Positions 60,628-64,000 of a DNA stretch of 64,000 nucleotides are shown piece by piece. Numbering within the stretch: the stretch's first letter is position 1; the number at the start of each line of letters is the position of its first letter. The notes under the pieces are model-generated. The model was not told the DNA's origin. It did not search any database and saw only the letters and a list, made by a program, of their open reading frames with translations. The stretch covers positions 1,657,361-1,721,360 of the forward strand of contig CBDHEY010000004.1 in the NCBI GenBank assembly GCA_965262305.1, read 5' to 3'. The stretch is from CBDHEY01 sp965262305. GTDB lineage: Bacteria > Pseudomonadota > Gammaproteobacteria > Pseudomonadales > Cellvibrionaceae. A program made the translations under genes and the position numbers.

Positions 60628-61336
60628 TTTTACACATTTCATAGATATGAAAACTTAAAAGTAAAAGTGCCCCGGCGGCGTATACAATAGGTAATACCGT
60701 TGTAAAAACCTGAGACCATTTTAAACGCCAGAATAGATCTAATGTAAATTTTAGATAGTTATAATCTTCATGCGTAGGTGTGTACTTATAATGTATGTTA
60801 ATCAGATCTTTATGCTCTCCGACGGAGAAGCCTGACAATTTTAGATAGTTCAACCCTTCAGGGTATTCATCTTTTACTTTTTCAGCGAAATTTACTTGGC
60901 TACTCCACTGATCGGAGCTTCCGCCTCCGCCCATAGGCTCAAAGCTAGGTGGCTTAGGTAAGCATTTATTATTGTTGTTATAAACAGTTTCATATGCTTC
61001 CTTGGCTCTATACGAGGACAAAAAATAGAAGAATCTATGTTTTATGTCTCTGTAGTTTATAAAAGCTAGATACCTGCAATGAATATAAAACCATAAGAGG
61101 TAGTAAATACACGATATACCCAAGAAGTAATATAGGTACTCAGGGTTCTTTAGAACACCTTTTACGATACCAATGTTAACTTCAAATTCTCCGCCTGGAG
61201 GAGGACTGACAAATGTTGAAGCAATTACGATAGTTGAAGCTATCATAAGGTTTCTTCTAATTGCGTAAGACTTATCATCAAATTTAAATTTGAAGTCCTC
61301 TTTCATTCTTTCTTGGACGAGATGATATGCTTTCAT
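60623..61336 (-). CDS. Integron cassette: membrane protein of unknown function
   Basis: A 237-residue protein with three likely transmembrane helices: LMIASTIVIASTFVSP (about 30-45), YLYYFLGISCIYYLLWFYIH (about 67-86) and VFTTVLPIVYAAGALLLLSF (about 210-229). The loop between helices 2 and 3 is long and hydrophilic (NNNNKCLPKPPSFEPMGGGGSS). No family recognised. The stop lies in the attC core. Confidence 0.68.
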   Translation of the reverse strand: MKAYHLVQERMKEDFKFKFDDKSYAIRRNLMIASTIVIASTFVSPPPGGEFEVNIGIVKGVLKNPEYLYYFLGISCIYYLLWFYIHCRYLAFINYRDIKHRFFYFLSSYRAKEAYETVYNNNNKCLPKPPSFEPMGGGGSSDQWSSQVNFAEKVKDEYPEGLNYLKLSGFSVGEHKDLINIHYKYTPTHEDYNYLKFTLDLFWRLKWSQVFTTVLPIVYAAGALLLLSFHIYEMCKS

Positions 61337-61345
61337 AGGTTTAAG

Positions 61346-61426
61346 CTAACGTTCCACTAAACGGCGAGCGTCAAGCGAGTCCAGTGCAAAACGTAGTTTT
61401 GCACATTGTTTGAGTGGCTTGTTATA
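61346..61426 (-). repeat. attC site
   Basis: Minus strand TTATAACAAGCCACTCAAAC...GTTTAGTGGAACGTTAGC, about 81 bp, arms GCCACTCAAAC / GTTTAGTGGA. Nearly the same arms as the site at 57857. Confidence 0.9.
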
Positions 61427-61781
61427 AGTTATTTTGATTTAGGCACTTTTCTTCGATTTCGAATACTTTATGCTGTTCAAATATTTCTACAGCCTCTAGA
61501 ACACTTTCAATTGCAAGTATATCTGAATCAAGATTTTCGCTTGGGTTATTTTCAATATATTCTGCGGCTTGCATTATTGGATTTATTCGGAATGATGCTT
61601 GTTTAGCAATTTCACATCTAGTATCAATTCCAGGGGCTAAACTTTCAGCCATTCGGCGCAGCTCCCAAGCCGCAGAAATTGTATTAGCCGTATTTAGATT
61701 TGCATCTTTATTTGTACTTATAAATACTACAACTCCTCCCAGTGCTACCCCGCTAATAAATCCTAATATAGTTTTTAGCAT
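61422..61781 (-). CDS. Integron cassette: small membrane-anchored protein
   Basis: A 119-residue protein with one N-terminal transmembrane segment (ILGFISGVALGGVVVFIST, residues 5-23) and a helical soluble part (AAWELRRMAESLAPGIDTRCEIAKQ, ESVLEAVEIFEQHKVFEIEEK). A DUF-type function is not recognised. The stop codon overlaps the attC core, typical of a cassette. Confidence 0.66.
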   Translation of the reverse strand: MLKTILGFISGVALGGVVVFISTNKDANLNTANTISAAWELRRMAESLAPGIDTRCEIAKQASFRINPIMQAAEYIENNPSENLDSDILAIESVLEAVEIFEQHKVFEIEEKCLNQNNL

Positions 61782-61808
61782 GTAAATTTCCTTATTTCCG
61801 AGAAAGCT

Positions 61809-61881
61809 TATAACGCCGCAAGCAAAGGCGAGCGTCAGCGAGTCCAGCGCCGGAGGCGCGAATTTGGCTTGCTTTGTTATG
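61809..61881 (-). repeat. attC site
   Basis: Minus strand CATAACAAAGCAAGCC...GCTTGCGGCGTTATAAGC, about 73 bp, with GCAAGC/GCTTGC arms and an inner GCGCC/GGCGC stem. Confidence 0.85.
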
Positions 61882-61885
61882 CGCC

Positions 61886-62173
61886 TTACTTACTACTGAC
61901 GAATTCATTTTTGCTTGAATAAATTTGAAATTTTATTGGGTGTTGTTTTGCCCACTTTAGCAAGAGTTGTTGTACCTCTCCAAGTCTTGATTGGGGTATC
62001 GTTGATGTATACAGCCATATACCAATAGTTCTTTCTTCAGTTGGTAGATCTTCGCAGCTAATGCTGAATTTAGATTGACCATTTTGTATTGATAGAGAAT
62101 GAGTATACATATGAATATTTCTCTGTAATGAAATATCCCAGTCATCTATCTTGTCATTTACGTTACGTTCCAT
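61886..62173 (-). CDS. Integron cassette: hypothetical protein
   Basis: A 95-residue soluble protein. It reads like an alpha/beta domain: SLQRNIHMYTHSLSIQNGQSKF in strands, then TIGIWLYTSTIPQSRLGEVQQLLLKWAKQH with a helix, and KFQIYSSKNEF. No family recognised. It is preceded by the attC of the repeat cassette and followed by the attC at 61809. Confidence 0.62.
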   Translation of the reverse strand: MERNVNDKIDDWDISLQRNIHMYTHSLSIQNGQSKFSISCEDLPTEERTIGIWLYTSTIPQSRLGEVQQLLLKWAKQHPIKFQIYSSKNEFVSSK

Positions 62174-62191
62174 CTAGATCTCTATTGCCGC

Positions 62192-62280
62192 ATAACGCCC
62201 AAATAGCCGGTGAGCAAAAGCTATGCTTTTGCGAATCCTTGACGGCGAAGCCGGCGACTTGGGCTGATTTGTTTGTTATT
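62192..62280 (-). repeat. attC site (repeat-cassette type, copy 2)
   Basis: Minus strand ATAACAAACAAATCAGCCC...GGGCGTTATGCG, about 89 bp, same layout as at 56083. Confidence 0.88.
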
Positions 62281-62573
62281 GCAGGCGATGCGTTGGTTTT
62301 GCTACGAAGAAAGTTTGCGTAGCGAAAGCGAAGTACACCGCCTAAGAAATAGGGTTAAGGATACCGATTTTGAAGGCAAATTGCATTAGCTGATTGGCAC
62401 ACCACAATACGAAGGGCGATACTGTAAAGTAGGAGAGGGTGAACGAAAGCACCAGGAACAAAACTGCGGAATATGAATTTTATTTTACATTTTAAAAAGC
62501 AGGAAACTTGGCTAAAAACATTTCTTTTGGCTTAGCACAAACTCGAAAGAACTAACAAAAAGAAAGAGCCCAA
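62192..62573 (-). repeat. Repeated cassette without convincing gene, copy 2
   Basis: About 381 bp, in tandem with copy 3. The hairpin GCTACG...CGTAGC is kept. The open frame ends with KIGILNPIS and a TAG, whereas copies 1 and 3 read through this position. Confidence 0.88.
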
Positions 62574-62661
62574 TAACGCCCAAATAGCCGGTGAGCAAAA
62601 GCGTTGCTTTTGCGAATCCTTGACGGCGTAGCCGGCGACTTGGGCTGATTTGTTTGTTATT
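62573..62661 (-). repeat. attC site (repeat-cassette type, copy 3)
   Basis: Same layout as the copies at 56083 and 62192, with a few base changes (GTTGC for ATGC in the arm, GTAGCC for GAAGCC). Confidence 0.88.
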
Positions 62662-62953
62662 GCAGGCGATGCGTCGGTTCTGCTACGAAGAATGTTTGCG
62701 TAGCAAAAGCGAAGCACACGGCCTGATAAATAGGGTTAAGGATACCGATTTTGAAGATAAATTGCATTAGTGGATTGGCACACCGAAATACGAAGAAGGC
62801 TGCAGCAGGGTTAGCCGAAGTGAACGAAAGCACCATGAACAAAACTGCCGATTATGAATTTTATTTTACATTTGAAAAGCGGAATACTTGGCTAAAAATA
62901 ATTCTTTATGCTTAGCGTAAACTTGAAAGAATTAACAAAAAGAAAGAGCCCAA
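62573..62953 (-). repeat. Repeated cassette without convincing gene, copy 3
   Basis: About 381 bp, directly joined to copy 2. Only this copy has an ATG in the open frame (FMVLSF). A 61-codon frame (62657-62842) results, but it ends in the attC boundary and its start is not conserved. Confidence 0.86.
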
Positions 62954-63029
62954 TAACGCCCGGCTAAACGGCGCGAACGCAGTGAGGGTCCGGCGGAGTG
63001 AAACGGAGCGAATTTGAGCCGCTTGTTAG
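62953..63029 (-). repeat. attC site
   Basis: Minus strand TCTAACAAGCGGCTCAAATT...GTTTAGCCGGGCGTTAT, about 77 bp, arms GCGGCTCAAA / GTTTAGCCG. Confidence 0.88.
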
Positions 63030-63376
63030 ATTTTTACCATGCTTGAACATAATATTTCCATTACTCCAGCAGCGTTAAAGTTTAGTTTATAGTGTTGCCA
63101 CTGTTCACCTTCCCACGTTTCACCCTGCTTAATATGTTGTTGTAACCACTTAGAGTGATGAATTATATGGGAAGAGTCGAATCTTTCTTGAGGTAAGTAC
63201 TCGTAAGTTGCCCATTGATATTTAAAACCGATGACATTATTGCAGTTAACCTTAATCTTCTGTTCTTTCCAGTCAGTAAAACTAAATAGTAATTTATCAC
63301 CATCAAATGAATATCTGACATCTTCACCATCAGCAATATCAAATCCAGGATCTATGATTTCTGCTTTTTCTTCCAT
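63026..63376 (-). CDS. Integron cassette: hypothetical protein
   Basis: A 116-residue acidic soluble protein. The open frame begins at 63409 inside the attC; I use the ATG at 63376 (EEKAEIIDPGFDIADGEDVRY). Beta-strand-like segments (KLLFSFTDWKEQKIKVNC, NNVIGFKYQWATYEYLP) are followed by HHSKWLQQHIKQGE and a final strand (HYKLNFNAAGVMEILC). No family recognised. It lies between attC sites at 62953 and 63384. Confidence 0.66.
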   Translation of the reverse strand: MEEKAEIIDPGFDIADGEDVRYSFDGDKLLFSFTDWKEQKIKVNCNNVIGFKYQWATYEYLPQERFDSSHIIHHSKWLQQHIKQGETWEGEQWQHYKLNFNAAGVMEILCSSMVKI

Positions 63377-63383
63377 AATAAAT

Positions 63384-63472
63384 CTAACGCCCAAATAGCC
63401 GGTGAGCAAAAGCCATGCTTTTGCGAATCCTTGGCGGCGAAGCCGGCGACTTGGGCTGATTTGTTTGTTATT
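63384..63472 (-). repeat. attC site (repeat-cassette type, copy 4)
   Basis: Same layout as at 56083; the minus strand ends GGGCGTTAGATT, next to the start region of the 116-residue cassette gene. Confidence 0.88.
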
Positions 63473-63765
63473 GCAGGCGATGGGTTGGTTCTGCTACGAA
63501 GAAAGATGGCGTAGCGAAAGCGAAGCACACCGCCTAAGAAATAGGGTTAAGCATACCGATTTTGAATATAAATTGCATTAGCTGATTGGCAAACCGAAAT
63601 ACGAAGAACGGTACTGCAAAGTAGGAGTGGGTAAACGAAAGCAACAGGAACAAAACTACGGAATATGAATTTTATTTTACATTTTAAAAAGCGGAATACT
63701 TGGCTAAAAATATTTCTTTAGGCTTAGCACAAACTTGAAAGAATTAACTAAAAGAAAGAGCCCAA
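63384..63765 (-). repeat. Repeated cassette without convincing gene, copy 4
   Basis: About 381 bp, in tandem with copy 5. Its frame ends KIGMLNPIS then TAG, as in copies 2 and 5. The hairpin GCTACG...CGTAGC is kept. Confidence 0.88.
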
Positions 63766-63853
63766 TAACGCCCAAATAGCCGGTGAGCAAAAGCGACGCT
63801 TTTGCGAATCCTTGGCGGCGAAGCCGGCGACTTGGGCTGATTTGTTTGTTATT
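63765..63853 (-). repeat. attC site (repeat-cassette type, copy 5)
   Basis: Same layout as the other four; the arm reads AAAAGCGACGCTTTT here, keeping the pairing with a different centre. Confidence 0.88.
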
Positions 63854-64000
63854 GCAGGCGATGCGTTGGTTTTGCTACGAAGAAAGATTGCGTAGCGAAA
63901 GCGAAGCACACCGCCTAAGAAATAAGGTTAAGCATACCGATTTTGAAGATAAAATGCATTAGCTGATTGGCAGACCAAAATACGAAGAAAATTACAGCAA
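63765..64000 (-). repeat. Repeated cassette, copy 5 (cut by window end)
   Basis: The first 236 bp of the unit, measured from its attC side; it continues beyond the window, where the array should run on toward attI and intI. Confidence 0.86.

Noticed and set aside
62532..62717. 61-codon minus-strand frame across an attC (also 55970-56227)
   Set aside because: These frames read through attC arms and share the same peptide only because the attC copies are the same; no ribosome site and no coding-type conservation.
55456..64000. Regularly spaced repeats resembling a CRISPR array
   Set aside because: Repeats are 58-96 bp imperfect palindromes with spacers of 300-700 bp that contain genes; they have attC ends (RYYYAAC/GTTR), not CRISPR repeat-spacer geometry, and no cas genes are present.
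1..64000. tRNA or rRNA genes
   Set aside because: I looked for cloverleaf-like segments and conserved rRNA stretches by eye and found none; tRNAscan-SE and Infernal would be the decisive tests.

Overview
The window (about 41% GC by eye) looks like chromosome of a marine, polysaccharide-degrading gammaproteobacterium. Core gene orders are pseudomonad/Cellvibrionales-like: uvrA divergent from an MFS gene followed by ssb; fabA-fabB; ispB-pgi; rplU-rpmA-obgE-proB. The taxon is inferred from gene order and protein motifs and was not tested by a database search.

Layout. 1-5.4 kb: end of glgC, then glgA (glycogen synthesis), a GNAT enzyme, a DODA-type dioxygenase, a polysaccharide-deacetylase-like lipoprotein and an SDR. 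5.6-10.6 kb: two large lipoproteins, one with a collagen-like segment plus beta-propeller and one VolA-like lipase, separated by two decayed genes (HxlR regulator and alpha/beta-hydrolase fragments). 10.8-22.4 kb: housekeeping block with uvrA, a CsgD-like regulator, an MFS exporter, ssb, a frameshifted RmlD-like gene, fabB/fabA, galU and manB. 22.7-25.1 kb: a compact bufferin/HvfABCD-type operon in which a DUF2282 precursor peptide is followed by a DUF692 iron oxidase, a DUF2063 partner and DoxX. 25.2-27.9 kb: pgi and ispB.

28.1-40.7 kb: a sugar-utilisation island sits between ispB and rplU, which are divergent neighbours in many gammaproteobacteria. It holds xylulokinase, a xylose-type porter, four GH26 lipoproteins that resemble beta-1,3-xylanases, and an oxidative sugar trio (epimerase/dehydrogenase, enolase-superfamily dehydratase, FAH-family enzyme). 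I read it as a candidate beta-1,3-xylan utilisation locus. Two of the four GH26 genes are broken by single-base frameshifts.

40.9-47.0 kb: rplU, rpmA, obgE, proB, a HisC-like aminotransferase and a SulP transporter. 47.2-51.0 kb: a tight trio of RND/MMPL transporter, ferritin-like diiron protein and KAS III-like ketosynthase, which looks like an uncharacterised lipid-type biosynthesis and export unit. 51-55.4 kb: small accessory genes, including a LysR regulator divergent from a four-gene operon (ABM monooxygenase, DUF2798, isochorismatase-like hydrolase, NTF2-like).

55.5-64.0 kb: the distal part of a chromosomal integron cassette array. All cassettes and attC sites point to the minus strand, so attI/intI should lie to the right, beyond the window. 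It carries nine coding cassettes (mostly orphans), five copies of one 381-bp cassette with no convincing gene, an IS3-family insertion of about 1294 bp, and a solo end of the same IS at the array terminus.
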